DNA of 45,361 nucleotides from Chitinophaga pinensis (GCA_945877085.1 CAMCQV010000004.1:1-45361), one strand, 5' to 3'. Counted from the first letter of the stretch, positions 1 through 9,288 are shown. The notes: generated from the letters alone by a model not told the origin. Numbers and translations are program-made.

Positions 1-39
1 TTATAATTAACATAACAATCATACATTAAATAAGTATTT

Positions 40-1617
40 ATGGTGGACATTAAACCTGATGAAATATCTGCAATTCTTAGACAGCAATTAAGCAATTTTA
101 ATGCTTCTGCTGATTTAGAAGAAGTAGGAACTGTATTACAAGTTGGTGACGGTATCGCCCGTGTATATGGTTTAAACGGTGTAAGTAGTGGCGAGTTGGT
201 TGAATTTGAAAATGGTACTAAAGCCATTGCATTGAACCTAGAGGAAGACAATGTGGGTGTGGTAATGATGGGTGATAGCAAGCAAATCAAAGAAGGTGAT
301 AAAGTAAAACGTACTGGTCAAATCGCTTCTATTAAAGTAGGAGATGGTTTAGTTGGTCGTGTAATCAATATGTTGGGTGAGCCAATTGATGGTAAGGGTC
401 CAATTAAAGGTGAATTGTATGAGATGCCATTGGAGCGTAAAGCACCAGGTGTTATCTTCCGTGAGCCTGTAAAAGAACCATTACAAACAGGTATCAAAGC
501 GATTGACGCGATGATTCCAATTGGTCGTGGTCAACGTGAATTGGTTATTGGTGACCGTCAAACAGGTAAGACTGCAATTTGTGTGGATACCATTATCAAT
601 CAAAAAGAATTTTACGATGCTGGTGAACCAGTATATTGTATATATGTTGCGATTGGTCAAAAAGCATCTACGATTGCAGGTGTAATGAAGACTTTAGAAG
701 AGAACGGTGCGATGGCCTATACAATCATCGTTGCTGCTTCTGCTGCTGATCCAGCGCCTCAACAATTCTACGCTCCATTTGCGGGTGCAGCTGTTGGTGA
801 GTTCTTCCGTGATTGTGGTAAACCAGCATTGATTGTATTTGATGACTTATCAAAGCAAGCGGTTGCTTACCGTGAGGTATCTTTATTATTACGTCGTCCA
901 CCAGGACGTGAGGCATATCCAGGTGATGTATTCTACTTACATAGCCGTTTATTAGAGCGTGCTGCGAAAGTAATTGCAAACGATGAGATTGCTAAGAATA
1001 TGAATGACCTACCAGCTTCTATCAAGCATTTGGTGAAAGGTGGTGGATCATTAACTGCATTACCAATTATCGAAACACAAGCAGGTGACGTATCTGCATA
1101 CATCCCAACCAACGTAATCTCAATTACAGACGGTCAGATCTTCTTAGAAGGAAACTTGTTCAATGCAGGTATTCGTCCAGCGATCAACGTAGGTATTTCT
1201 GTAAGTCGTGTGGGTGGTAACGCGCAGATCAAATCAATGAAAAAAGTATCTGGTACATTAAAATTAGACCAGGCATTATACCGTGAGTTAGAAGCCTTCT
1301 CTAAATTTGGTGGTGACTTAGATCCAGCAACTAAGAATGTAATTGATAAAGGTGCAAGAAACGTAGAGATCTTGAAGCAAGCACAGTACACACCGTTTAC
1401 GGTAGAAAAACAAGTAGCCATTATCTACTTGGGTACACAAGGTTTGTTGAAAGAAGTAGCGGTTAAAAACGTGAAAGATTTTGAAGCACATTTCTTGTTA
1501 GAGATGTCTAATAAATTACCAAATGTATTGGCTGAATTCAAAAAAGGTAACTTACCTGAAGATGGATTAAAGCAAATGGTTGATTTAGCGAATAGCATCA
1601 TTCCTCAGTACAAATAA
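40..1617 (+). CDS. atpA: F1Fo ATP synthase subunit alpha
   Basis: Full-length 525 aa ORF; Walker [10 protein letters not shown]; conserved alpha-subunit blocks ([44 protein letters not shown]). Confidence 0.98.
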   Translation: MVDIKPDEISAILRQQLSNFNASADLEEVGTVLQVGDGIARVYGLNGVSSGELVEFENGTKAIALNLEEDNVGVVMMGDSKQIKEGDKVKRTGQIASIKVGDGLVGRVINMLGEPIDGKGPIKGELYEMPLERKAPGVIFREPVKEPLQTGIKAIDAMIPIGRGQRELVIGDRQTGKTAICVDTIINQKEFYDAGEPVYCIYVAIGQKASTIAGVMKTLEENGAMAYTIIVAASAADPAPQQFYAPFAGAAVGEFFRDCGKPALIVFDDLSKQAVAYREVSLLLRRPPGREAYPGDVFYLHSRLLERAAKVIANDEIAKNMNDLPASIKHLVKGGGSLTALPIIETQAGDVSAYIPTNVISITDGQIFLEGNLFNAGIRPAINVGISVSRVGGNAQIKSMKKVSGTLKLDQALYRELEAFSKFGGDLDPATKNVIDKGARNVEILKQAQYTPFTVEKQVAIIYLGTQGLLKEVAVKNVKDFEAHFLLEMSNKLPNVLAEFKKGNLPEDGLKQMVDLANSIIPQYK

Positions 1618-1634
1618 GCAAATATTTGAATAAT

Positions 1635-1661
1635 AAAAACCCCGAATTTTCGGGGTTTTTT
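1635..1661 (+). terminator. Rho-independent terminator after atpA
   Basis: aaaaaCCCCGaattttCGGGGtttttt: GC stem with T-tract 18 bp after the atpA stop. Confidence 0.9.
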
Positions 1662-1714
1662 GTGAATAGCAGTAAAGATTCGCAACAAATCATTCTATTG
1701 ATTGTTATAGTATT

Positions 1715-2620
1715 ATGTCAGTTATTAAAGTACAAGGATTAAGTAAAAGCTTTGGCGCCTTAAAGGCAGTAGACCAGCTTTCTTTTGAAGTAGAAGCAGG
1801 ACAGGTGTATGGTTTTTTGGGCCAAAACGGATCTGGGAAAAGTACCACTATCCGAATGTTGCTTTCCTTAATCCATCCTACACAAGGGCATATCGAAATC
1901 TTTGGCCAATCTTTAACAAATCATCGTTCTGTAATTTTAGAACAGATTGGTGCAGTCATAGAACGTCCAGATTCATATCCTTACTTAACTGCACAGGAAC
2001 ACTTAACCTTATTTGCAAAATTGCGTAAACAAAAAATTACTGCAGCTAAGATCGAAGCGACTTTAGCACAGGTAGGATTATTATCAAGAGCCAATGATAA
2101 AGTACAAACCTATTCATTGGGGATGAAGCAAAGACTAGGGATTGGTATTGCATTATTACACGACCCTCAGTTGATTATATTAGATGAACCCACCAACGGA
2201 CTGGATCCTCAAGGTATTGCAGACATCCGTCAACTAATCAAATCACTTTCTAAAGACCAGGGTAAAACTGTTTTAGTTTCCTCACATTTACTTTCTGAAA
2301 TAGAACAAATTGCGAGCCATATTTTAATTATCCATCAGGGTAAAAAAATGGCAGAAGGACCTACTTCAAGTTTACTAGATCCAAATAAAACCATTGTACA
2401 AATTAAGACCTTGGATGACGCGGATGCGAAACAAAAATTAATGGCATCAGCATATCGTTCAAATGTTTTAGATCGAACAGAAGGGATTTATCTGACGATT
2501 CCTAAACTAGAGATCCCTGCCTTAAATGCTTTTTTAGTTGCTTCTAATATCAACCTGGTTTCATTGGAAGCAAAAAATTCCTTGGAAGATTATTTTTTAC
2601 AACTTACTTCAACTTTTTAA
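1715..2620 (+). CDS. ABC transporter ATP-binding protein (ABC-2 exporter type)
   Basis: Walker A GQNGSGKST, signature YSLGMKQRLGIG, Walker B LIILDEPTNGLDPQG; the next gene is a membrane permease. Confidence 0.95.
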   Translation: MSVIKVQGLSKSFGALKAVDQLSFEVEAGQVYGFLGQNGSGKSTTIRMLLSLIHPTQGHIEIFGQSLTNHRSVILEQIGAVIERPDSYPYLTAQEHLTLFAKLRKQKITAAKIEATLAQVGLLSRANDKVQTYSLGMKQRLGIGIALLHDPQLIILDEPTNGLDPQGIADIRQLIKSLSKDQGKTVLVSSHLLSEIEQIASHILIIHQGKKMAEGPTSSLLDPNKTIVQIKTLDDADAKQKLMASAYRSNVLDRTEGIYLTIPKLEIPALNAFLVASNINLVSLEAKNSLEDYFLQLTSTF

Positions 2621-2621
2621 T

Positions 2622-3497
2622 ATGTGGCCAATTATTCAAATTGAACTTTTTAAAATCTACAAAAGGCCAAGAACTTATATTGCATTTGGTGCGATTGCTG
2701 CATTGATATTGGTGATACAAATGGGATTAAAAATAGATGGTGAGGCTTATGCTGCATTTTTGATGAAGGATATCAATGATACTTTAACGGTGGATGGGAA
2801 AGTGTTAAATGGGTATTTGATCTGTTATATTTTATTGCAATTGCTACTTGTGCATGTGCCGCTATTGGTGGCTTTGATTGCAGCTGATATGCTTTCTGGC
2901 GAAGCGAATTTGGGCACTTTGAGGTTATTATTTACAACCCCTTATAGTAGAACACAGTGGGTCTTGGCTAAATTTGTAGCAGCAAGTTTGTACACTATTT
3001 TGTTATTGATCTGGTTGGCCTTTCTAGCACTATTTTTAAGCATGTGGATATTTGGCACAGATGATTTATTCCTGATGAAGTCGAATTATGTGGTATTGAT
3101 TCAAGAGCAAGATGTTTTCTGGAGATACCTAGGTGCATTTGTTTTTGCAAGTTTTTCTTTATTGACAGTAGCCGCCTTAGGCTTCTTAATGTCTAGTTTA
3201 GCGAATAATTCAATTGGACCCATTGTTGCAACTATTAGTGCGATTGTTTTTTTTACTATCCTAAGTACGCTTAACATTCCATTGTTCAATGTGGTGAAGC
3301 CTTATTTATTTACAACCCATATGAATAATTGGAAAGAATTTTTTGATATTCAAGTCAATGAATCAAATGACGCAATCACGGGTAGTATCTTGAATGTGGC
3401 TAAAATTAAAAATTCAATCATCATACTAGCGATACATATTGGATTGTTTGTAGGCGCTTCTGTTTGGATCATGAAAAAGAAAGATATTTTAAGCTAA
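2622..3497 (+). CDS. ABC transporter permease (ABC-2 family)
   Basis: Multi-TM protein. Start taken as MWPIIQIELFKIYKRPRTY, 1 nt after the ATPase stop; the longer 2538 ORF start overlaps the ATPase gene. Confidence 0.9.
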   Translation: MWPIIQIELFKIYKRPRTYIAFGAIAALILVIQMGLKIDGEAYAAFLMKDINDTLTVDGKVLNGYLICYILLQLLLVHVPLLVALIAADMLSGEANLGTLRLLFTTPYSRTQWVLAKFVAASLYTILLLIWLAFLALFLSMWIFGTDDLFLMKSNYVVLIQEQDVFWRYLGAFVFASFSLLTVAALGFLMSSLANNSIGPIVATISAIVFFTILSTLNIPLFNVVKPYLFTTHMNNWKEFFDIQVNESNDAITGSILNVAKIKNSIIILAIHIGLFVGASVWIMKKKDILS

Positions 3498-3528
3498 TCC
3501 AAGCTTAAAAAAATATAATTAGTTCGAT

Positions 3529-4215
3529 ATGAAAAAAATAATTTTCCTTTTTGTAGGAATATGCCTTGCTCATGTGGCTGCCTTTGCACAAACCAATCCC
3601 TTGATTGAAAGAGTGACTGAGAAATTGAATACAGTTAATGATTATGTGGCAACAGGTGTTATGAAAACCGATGTGGCATTTATAAAAGCCTCATTGGGGA
3701 AGGTCAAAGTATATTTTAAGAAACCGAATTTATTGAAAGTTAAAAAAGAGGGTGGTATCTCTTTATTACCTAAAGGGGGCGTTTCGGTCACCATCAATTC
3801 TCTATTGAACAACAAACAATATATTGCTATCGAGTCCGGGGTTCAAATGTTTAAAGGCAAATCATTGCAGGCGATTAAATTAATTCCAACAGATGAAAAA
3901 TTGGATTGGGTGATTTCAACACTATGGATTGATCCGGTGGATGCATTGGTGTACAAGACTTTTACCACTACAAAAGAGAATGGCACTTATGAGATTACCA
4001 TGGAGTATGGTCAATATGCCAACTATGGACTTCCTAGCAAGCTTATTTTTGGGTTCAACACCAAGGACTATAAATTACCCAATGGGATTACTTTAGAATT
4101 TGGAGACGAGGATCCTGCCGCAAAGCAAAAAGCTTTAAAGCAAAAAAAAGGTACCATCGAAATTACCTATACGAATTATGTGATCAATCAAGGTGTTTCC
4201 AATTCAATGTTTTAA
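3529..4215 (+). CDS. LolA-like outer-membrane lipoprotein-sorting family protein (secreted)
   Basis: Signal peptide MKKIIFLFVGICLAHVAAFAQ; LolA-like pattern of an N-terminal helix followed by KVYFKKPNLLKVKKEGG. Confidence 0.65.
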   Translation: MKKIIFLFVGICLAHVAAFAQTNPLIERVTEKLNTVNDYVATGVMKTDVAFIKASLGKVKVYFKKPNLLKVKKEGGISLLPKGGVSVTINSLLNNKQYIAIESGVQMFKGKSLQAIKLIPTDEKLDWVISTLWIDPVDALVYKTFTTTKENGTYEITMEYGQYANYGLPSKLIFGFNTKDYKLPNGITLEFGDEDPAAKQKALKQKKGTIEITYTNYVINQGVSNSMF

Positions 4216-4225
4216 ATTGCATTAG

Positions 4226-4855
4226 ATGCGAAATACAATTGTCCTTTTCATATTACTCTTGCAGTTGCCTCTGTATGCACAGGTTAGCAATCAAAGTAAA
4301 ACATTGGAGTCTGCTGTCATGCAATTTAATCAGACAAATAATCCCAGCTCCTACACGCAATTATACCTAAAATTTGAACAGCTTTACAGTGTAGATAAAA
4401 CCAATTGGTTGATTCCTTATTATGCTGGAATGACTAAATCACTTATGTGTCTTTTGAAAATGGGTGATAGGGATGCCTTAGCCAATGATGCATTAATATG
4501 GTTAGCTAGAGCAAAATCCATTACAGTGAATGATGAAATCTATTGCGCAGAAAGTTTGGCTTATACTGCAAAGTTGTCAGTGAATCCTGCATTGAGGTGG
4601 TTTACCTATGAAGATAAAATTAAAAACGCCCTAAGCATGGCAAAGAAATTGAATCCTAATAATCCTAGGGCCTATATTTTGGAAGCCAATATCCAACATA
4701 AAATACCTTTTATTTTTGGAGGTGGATGTAAGTCAGCAAAACCATTGATTCAAAAAGCAGAGCTGTGTTTCAATGCGCAGACTAAGGCAAATACATTGGA
4801 ACCGTCTTGGGGTATTCAATCCTTAGTGAAATTGAAAAAAGCCTGCCTTTTTTAG
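4226..4855 (+). CDS. Secreted TPR-like hypothetical protein
   Basis: Signal peptide MRNTIVLFILLLQLPLYAQ; helical repeat character (ALSMAKKLNPNNPRAYILEANIQ; FIFGGGCKSAKPLIQKAELCF). Confidence 0.6.
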   Translation: MRNTIVLFILLLQLPLYAQVSNQSKTLESAVMQFNQTNNPSSYTQLYLKFEQLYSVDKTNWLIPYYAGMTKSLMCLLKMGDRDALANDALIWLARAKSITVNDEIYCAESLAYTAKLSVNPALRWFTYEDKIKNALSMAKKLNPNNPRAYILEANIQHKIPFIFGGGCKSAKPLIQKAELCFNAQTKANTLEPSWGIQSLVKLKKACLF

Positions 4856-4899
4856 AGATGTAAATTTAAAAGAGAGTACTATTCATTTAAATGAATGCA

Positions 4900-5988
4900 T
4901 TAATTTTCGTCTAATCTTTCGTCAACTGCATTTGCAAACATCTTATGGCTTACCTTCTTTAAAGGATTTAAACGCATATCGCGATAGCCTTGTCTAGCAT
5001 GAATAATCCGAATACATTCAAAAATACTTGCTGTAAATGAACTGGCATCTGCCTTGTCTTTTCCTGCAATATCAAAAGCTGTTCCATGGTCTGGACTCGT
5101 TCTAACAATTGGCAATCCAGCAGTGAAGTTCACGCCATCTCCAAATGCCAATGATTTAAATGGAATCATGCCTTGGTCATGATACATTGCTAAGACTGCA
5201 TCAAATTTTTCGTGTTGTCCTCTAGCAAAAAAAGCATCTGCAGAATAAGGTCCGTATACCAACATCTGTTGTTTTGCTTCTTTAATTGCTGGTTGAATGA
5301 TTTCAATTTCTTCCTTACCAATCAAACCATCGTCTCCGGCGTGTGGATTCAAAGCTAATACAGCAATACGAGGCTTGTCTATGCCAAAATCTTTTTGCAA
5401 GCTTCTGTGCAGGATTTGTAATTTTTGTTTGATCTTATCTTTGGTAATATGTTGCGCAATATCTTGTATCGTAAGGTGCTCAGTTACTAAGGCCATTCTT
5501 AAATTTTCTGCTACCAATAACATTAGGTTTTCTACATTCCCAAATGCATGTTGCAAATAAGGGGTATGTCCACTAAAATTAAAATTAGGTGACTGGATAT
5601 TTTTCTTATGAATTGGTGCAGTTACTAAGCCGTCGATTTTTTTATTTTTTAATGCGTCAACTGCTTTTTCTAAAGAGATCAATGCATATTTGCCACCTAT
5701 TTCTGTAAGTTCACCTGGTTGAATAGTAGCTTCTTCCTCCCAGCATTGAATCAAGTTCACTTGTTTAGGATTCAGCTTATCAAGATCTGGAGCGGTTGTG
5801 AAAGTCATTTGTAAATCGTGGATGCCCTTGCTGTAAAAATTGATCGCTTTATGGTTCGCAAAAATTACAGGCACCATAAATTCGAGTAGTCGACTATCAG
5901 ACAATGATTTGATGATTAATTCAATGCCAATGCCGTTTAAATCTCCGCAAGTAAAGCCTATAATTGGTTTTCTGATGTCTTGGTTCAT
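4900..5988 (-). CDS. pdxA: 4-hydroxythreonine-4-phosphate dehydrogenase
   Basis: PIIGFTCGDLNGIGIELI, GLVTAPIHKKNI, FSGHTPYLQ, MYHDQGMIPFKSLAFGDGVNFTAGLPIVRTSPDHGTAFDIAG. Start MNQDIRK preferred over the ORF-track start at 6021. Confidence 0.96.
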   Translation of the reverse strand: MNQDIRKPIIGFTCGDLNGIGIELIIKSLSDSRLLEFMVPVIFANHKAINFYSKGIHDLQMTFTTAPDLDKLNPKQVNLIQCWEEEATIQPGELTEIGGKYALISLEKAVDALKNKKIDGLVTAPIHKKNIQSPNFNFSGHTPYLQHAFGNVENLMLLVAENLRMALVTEHLTIQDIAQHITKDKIKQKLQILHRSLQKDFGIDKPRIAVLALNPHAGDDGLIGKEEIEIIQPAIKEAKQQMLVYGPYSADAFFARGQHEKFDAVLAMYHDQGMIPFKSLAFGDGVNFTAGLPIVRTSPDHGTAFDIAGKDKADASSFTASIFECIRIIHARQGYRDMRLNPLKKVSHKMFANAVDERLDEN

Positions 5989-6026
5989 ATCCAGTTGATT
6001 AGGGTGTAAAAGTACGCACAAAAACC

Positions 6027-6034
6027 TAACTTTG
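6027..6034 (+). promoter_or_regulatory. Putative Bacteroidota -7 box (TAnnTTTG) for rsmA
   Basis: TAACTTTG; 4 nt before the rsmA ATG at 6039. Confidence 0.45.
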
Positions 6035-6038
6035 CTTC

Positions 6039-6800
6039 ATGCAATACACCCTTAAAAAGTCATTGGGTCAACACTTCCTTAACGACGTCCAAATTTGTTT
6101 ACAAATTAAAGCTGCCCTTGAGGATACACCTATCGACCAATTATTGGAAATTGGTCCAGGAGCAGGTGCCTTAACCCAACATATTTTGGACCTGCCTAAA
6201 CAAGCGTTTAAAGCGGTGGAATTGGATCGTGAAAAAGTAGCTTATCTTTTACATACCTATCCTCAATTGGAGGGTAAATTAATCAATGAAGATTTTTTAG
6301 AAACCGCCATTCCTTTTGAGGGTCAATTTACACTAGTCGGTAATTTTCCATATAACATATCTACACAAATAGTGTTCAGGGTATTGGATTGGAAAGAGCA
6401 AGTGCCTGTAATGATTGGGATGTTTCAAAAAGAAGTAGCAGAAAGAATTGCAGCCAAGCCACATTCAAAAGCATATGGAATATTGAGTGTATTGACCCAG
6501 GCATTTTATGAGGTGGAATATTTATTTGATGTGCCATCTTCTGCTTTTACGCCACCGCCTAATGTAATGAGTGGTGTGATTCGTTTAAAACGCAAATCCA
6601 CATTTCCAGAATTTAGTTCAATCAAGAGTTTCTATCATATTGTAAAAATGGCTTTTGGTCAGCGCCGTAAAATGTTAAGAAATCCATTGAAACCTTATTT
6701 TACTACAGAACAGTTACAAGATCCTATCTTTACAAAGAGAGCCGAGAACTTGACCTATCAAGACTTTGCGGATCTTACTTTTAAAATGCACAATCCTTAG
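6039..6800 (+). CDS. rsmA: 16S rRNA (adenine1518/1519-N6)-dimethyltransferase
   Basis: KKSLGQHFLND N-terminus, LEIGPGAGALT SAM motif, VGNFPYNIST catalytic motif. Confidence 0.97.
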   Translation: MQYTLKKSLGQHFLNDVQICLQIKAALEDTPIDQLLEIGPGAGALTQHILDLPKQAFKAVELDREKVAYLLHTYPQLEGKLINEDFLETAIPFEGQFTLVGNFPYNISTQIVFRVLDWKEQVPVMIGMFQKEVAERIAAKPHSKAYGILSVLTQAFYEVEYLFDVPSSAFTPPPNVMSGVIRLKRKSTFPEFSSIKSFYHIVKMAFGQRRKMLRNPLKPYFTTEQLQDPIFTKRAENLTYQDFADLTFKMHNP

Positions 6801-6803
6801 TCT

Positions 6804-7742
6804 ATGTCTAATAATGTTATTGTAACGGCAGCAGTGCATCCTTTTTTATTAGAGACGCTCGAGCAAAAAGGTTTTGAAATTTGTTACGAACCTACTATTA
6901 GCTATGATGAACTGCATTTAAAAATTGCAGATGCAGTTGGATTGATTGTGACTACTAGATTACAAATTGATGCAAAAATAATTGACAACGCAAATTCATT
7001 AAAATGGATTGGTCGATTGGGTAGTGGGATGGAATTGATTGACACCGCTCTGGCAGAAGCTAAAGGTATTCTATGTGTGAGTAGTCCAGAAGGAAATTGC
7101 ACTGCTGTTGGAGAACATAGTTTAGGATTATTATTGAATTTAATGCACCGCATTCATAGTGCATATGGCGAAATAAAAATGGGTCAATGGATTAGAGATG
7201 ACAATCGTGGCGATGAGTTGACTGGGAAAAAAGTGGGCATCATTGGATTTGGTCATACAGGTGCTGCATTTGCAAAAGTATTGACAGGCTTTGATGTAGA
7301 AATTTTAGCCCATGATATTTATCCTAGGGCTTTGGGGTGGCAACAGTTTCCGCATGTTAAAATGGTTCAATTGGAAACCATTCAACAGGAAGCCGAAGTG
7401 ATTAGTTTGCACCTGCCTTTAACTCCCCTGACAAAGCATTTTGCGAATACCCATTTTTTTGAACAATTAAAACAACAACCTTATTTTTTAAGTACTTGTA
7501 GGGGTGGTGTTACATCAACCCAAGCAATGCTGGAAGCGCTTCAAAATCAACAAATTAGAGGGGCTGGCTTGGATGTGCTTGAGAATGAACGACTAGACAG
7601 TTATAGTCATGCAGAAAGGAACAATTTAGAAGCCTTAATGGCCCTGCCAAACTTCATTTTAACACCACATATTGCTGGCTACAGCCAGGAGGCATATTTT
7701 AAGATGTCTAAGATCTTACTCAAAAAATTAGGGCTCATTTGA
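6804..7742 (+). CDS. D-2-hydroxyacid dehydrogenase, phosphoglycerate dehydrogenase-like
   Basis: GKKVGIIGFGHTGAAFAK nucleotide-binding motif; CRGG, GAGLDVLENE and LTPHIAGYS catalytic blocks. Confidence 0.9.
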   Translation: MSNNVIVTAAVHPFLLETLEQKGFEICYEPTISYDELHLKIADAVGLIVTTRLQIDAKIIDNANSLKWIGRLGSGMELIDTALAEAKGILCVSSPEGNCTAVGEHSLGLLLNLMHRIHSAYGEIKMGQWIRDDNRGDELTGKKVGIIGFGHTGAAFAKVLTGFDVEILAHDIYPRALGWQQFPHVKMVQLETIQQEAEVISLHLPLTPLTKHFANTHFFEQLKQQPYFLSTCRGGVTSTQAMLEALQNQQIRGAGLDVLENERLDSYSHAERNNLEALMALPNFILTPHIAGYSQEAYFKMSKILLKKLGLI

Positions 7743-7753
7743 CCCTAATATGA

Positions 7754-7761
7754 TATCTTTG
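7754..7761 (+). promoter_or_regulatory. Putative -7 box (TAnnTTTG) upstream of greA
   Basis: TATCTTTG; expected transcription start is a few nt downstream, next to a hairpin at 7766-7795. Confidence 0.45.
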
Positions 7762-7765
7762 TAAC

Positions 7766-7801
7766 ATGCAACGCTCCAATTATGTGGCGTTGTATTTTTT
7801 T
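7766..7801 (+). terminator. Terminator-like hairpin with T-tract in the greA leader (upstream-operon terminator or attenuator)
   Basis: ATGCAACGC-tccaattatgtg-GCGTTGTAT, a 9 bp stem with one G-U pair, followed by seven Ts. Confidence 0.6.
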
Positions 7802-7817
7802 ATATAAAACAGAAGGT

Positions 7818-8294
7818 ATGAGCGAAACAAACGTATACGTAACCCAAGAGACTTTTGATAAAATGCGTGAGGAATTACAACGCATGAAATCTATTGATCG
7901 TCCAGCGGCATCAAGAGCGATTGCAGAAGCAAGAGAAAAAGGAGATTTAAAAGAAAATGCCGAATATGATGCTGCTAAAGAAGCACAGGGCATGTTAGAA
8001 TCAAAAATTAAGCAATTAGAGGTAGCCGTATCGAATGCAAAAATTGTAGACACAAGCACCATTGATACTAGCAAAGTGACGATATTGACAAGGGTGACAA
8101 TTACGAATTTAGCGACAAAAAAGACGGTAACCTATCAATTAGTTGGAGAGAAGGAAGCCGATTTAAAAGCGGGTAAGATTTCTGCCTCTTCACCAATAGG
8201 GAAAGGATTGATTGGTAAAAAAATTGGTGATACTGCAGAAGTTCAAGCACCCAATGGCGTGATGAAATTTAGCATTGATAATATTACCATTTAA
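7818..8294 (+). CDS. greA: Transcription elongation factor GreA
   Basis: VTQETFDKMREELQRM, AREKGDLKENAEYDAAKEAQGMLE, SSPIGKGLIGKKIGDTAEVQAP. Start MSETN preferred over the in-frame ATG at 7782. Confidence 0.97.
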   Translation: MSETNVYVTQETFDKMREELQRMKSIDRPAASRAIAEAREKGDLKENAEYDAAKEAQGMLESKIKQLEVAVSNAKIVDTSTIDTSKVTILTRVTITNLATKKTVTYQLVGEKEADLKAGKISASSPIGKGLIGKKIGDTAEVQAPNGVMKFSIDNITI

Positions 8295-8314
8295 TTTACC
8301 CTGTCCAACTTACA

Positions 8315-8716
8315 ATGACCATCTTTTCAAAAATTATCCAAGGTGATATACCTGCTTACAAGATTGCAGAGAATGAACTATTCTTTGCATTCTTGGATAT
8401 TTTCCCTTTGCAAAAAGGGCATGTATTGGTGGTGCCTAAAAAAGAAGTGGATAAAGTTTTTGAACTACCAGACAATTACCTTTCCCAAATATTGGTGTTT
8501 GCAAAACCTATAGCAGCAGCAATTGCTGCTTGCTTTCCTTGTGATCGTGTAAGTATTGTCACTGTTGGATTAGAAGTGCCCCATGCGCATATACATTTGA
8601 TCCCAATCAATCAAGCAAATGACCTTAATTTTGCCAATCCAAAATTACAATTGTCTAAAGCCGAATTGATTGAAGTGCAAGAGGCGATTATTGCGAAGTT
8701 GCCAGTTTCATTATAG
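8315..8716 (+). CDS. HIT family protein
   Basis: TIFSKIIQGDIPAYKI N-terminus and HAHIHLIPIN histidine triad. Confidence 0.94.
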   Translation: MTIFSKIIQGDIPAYKIAENELFFAFLDIFPLQKGHVLVVPKKEVDKVFELPDNYLSQILVFAKPIAAAIAACFPCDRVSIVTVGLEVPHAHIHLIPINQANDLNFANPKLQLSKAELIEVQEAIIAKLPVSL

Positions 8717-8718
8717 CC

Positions 8719-9288
8719 CTATTTTCTTTCTTGTTTTTTTAAACGCGCTGGATTTTTTTGAATAAAATCATCCCATCCTTTTAAGCCCTTTCCAGTGCTA
8801 ATGACTGGTCGATTAATTTGATGCCAATGGCATAGTGCAACCGCAAGCGCATCTGTGGCATCGTAATGCTTTGGTTTTTCTTTTACATTTAACACGCGCT
8901 CTAACATTTTCCAAACCATATCTTTATCGGCATTACCATTTCCAGTAATGGATTGCTTTACTTTTTTGGGCGCATATTCTGTAACAGGTGTATTGTAATG
9001 CATGGCTGCTGCAATGGCTACCCCTTGGGCCCTTCCCAATTTTAGCATACTCTGTACGTTCTTTCCAAAAAAAGGTGCTTCAATCGCAAAATGTGCTGGA
9101 TGATAAGTTTCCATTAACTCAATTATTTTTGCATGGATCATCTGCAAGCGTGCGTAGATATCTTTTTCTTTGGTCAATTTAAGCACATCCATCATAATGA
9201 TTTTAGGCTGAAGGCCACCTTGTAAAACTGCATAGCCCAAAATTTGCGTTCCAGGATCAATACCTAAAATAATCGGTGTTTTTGACAT
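8719..9288 (-). CDS. ruvC: Holliday junction endodeoxyribonuclease RuvC
   Basis: ILGIDPGTQILGYAVL, AIEAPFFGKNVQSMLKLGRAQGVAIAAA, YDATDALAVALCH. Confidence 0.96.
   Translation of the reverse strand: MSKTPIILGIDPGTQILGYAVLQGGLQPKIIMMDVLKLTKEKDIYARLQMIHAKIIELMETYHPAHFAIEAPFFGKNVQSMLKLGRAQGVAIAAAMHYNTPVTEYAPKKVKQSITGNGNADKDMVWKMLERVLNVKEKPKHYDATDALAVALCHWHQINRPVISTGKGLKGWDDFIQKNPARLKKQERK

Noticed and set aside
725-979. Antisense ORF of 84 aa within atpA (and similar: 1134-1421, 3101-3289, 5297-5560, 6902-7153, 13447-13710, 14506-14967, 35520-36143, 37330-37677)
   Set aside because: All lie opposite confidently identified conserved genes and show no recognisable domain; they are expected by-products of codon usage on the sense strand.
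4881-4896. Palindrome attcatttaaatgaat between the TPR-like gene and pdxA
   Set aside because: AT-only 16 bp palindrome in an AT-rich convergent spacer; too weak for a terminator call and plausible by chance.
7745-8074. Minus-strand 109 aa ORF overlapping greA
   Set aside because: Antisense to the conserved GreA coding region and its leader; no domain evidence.
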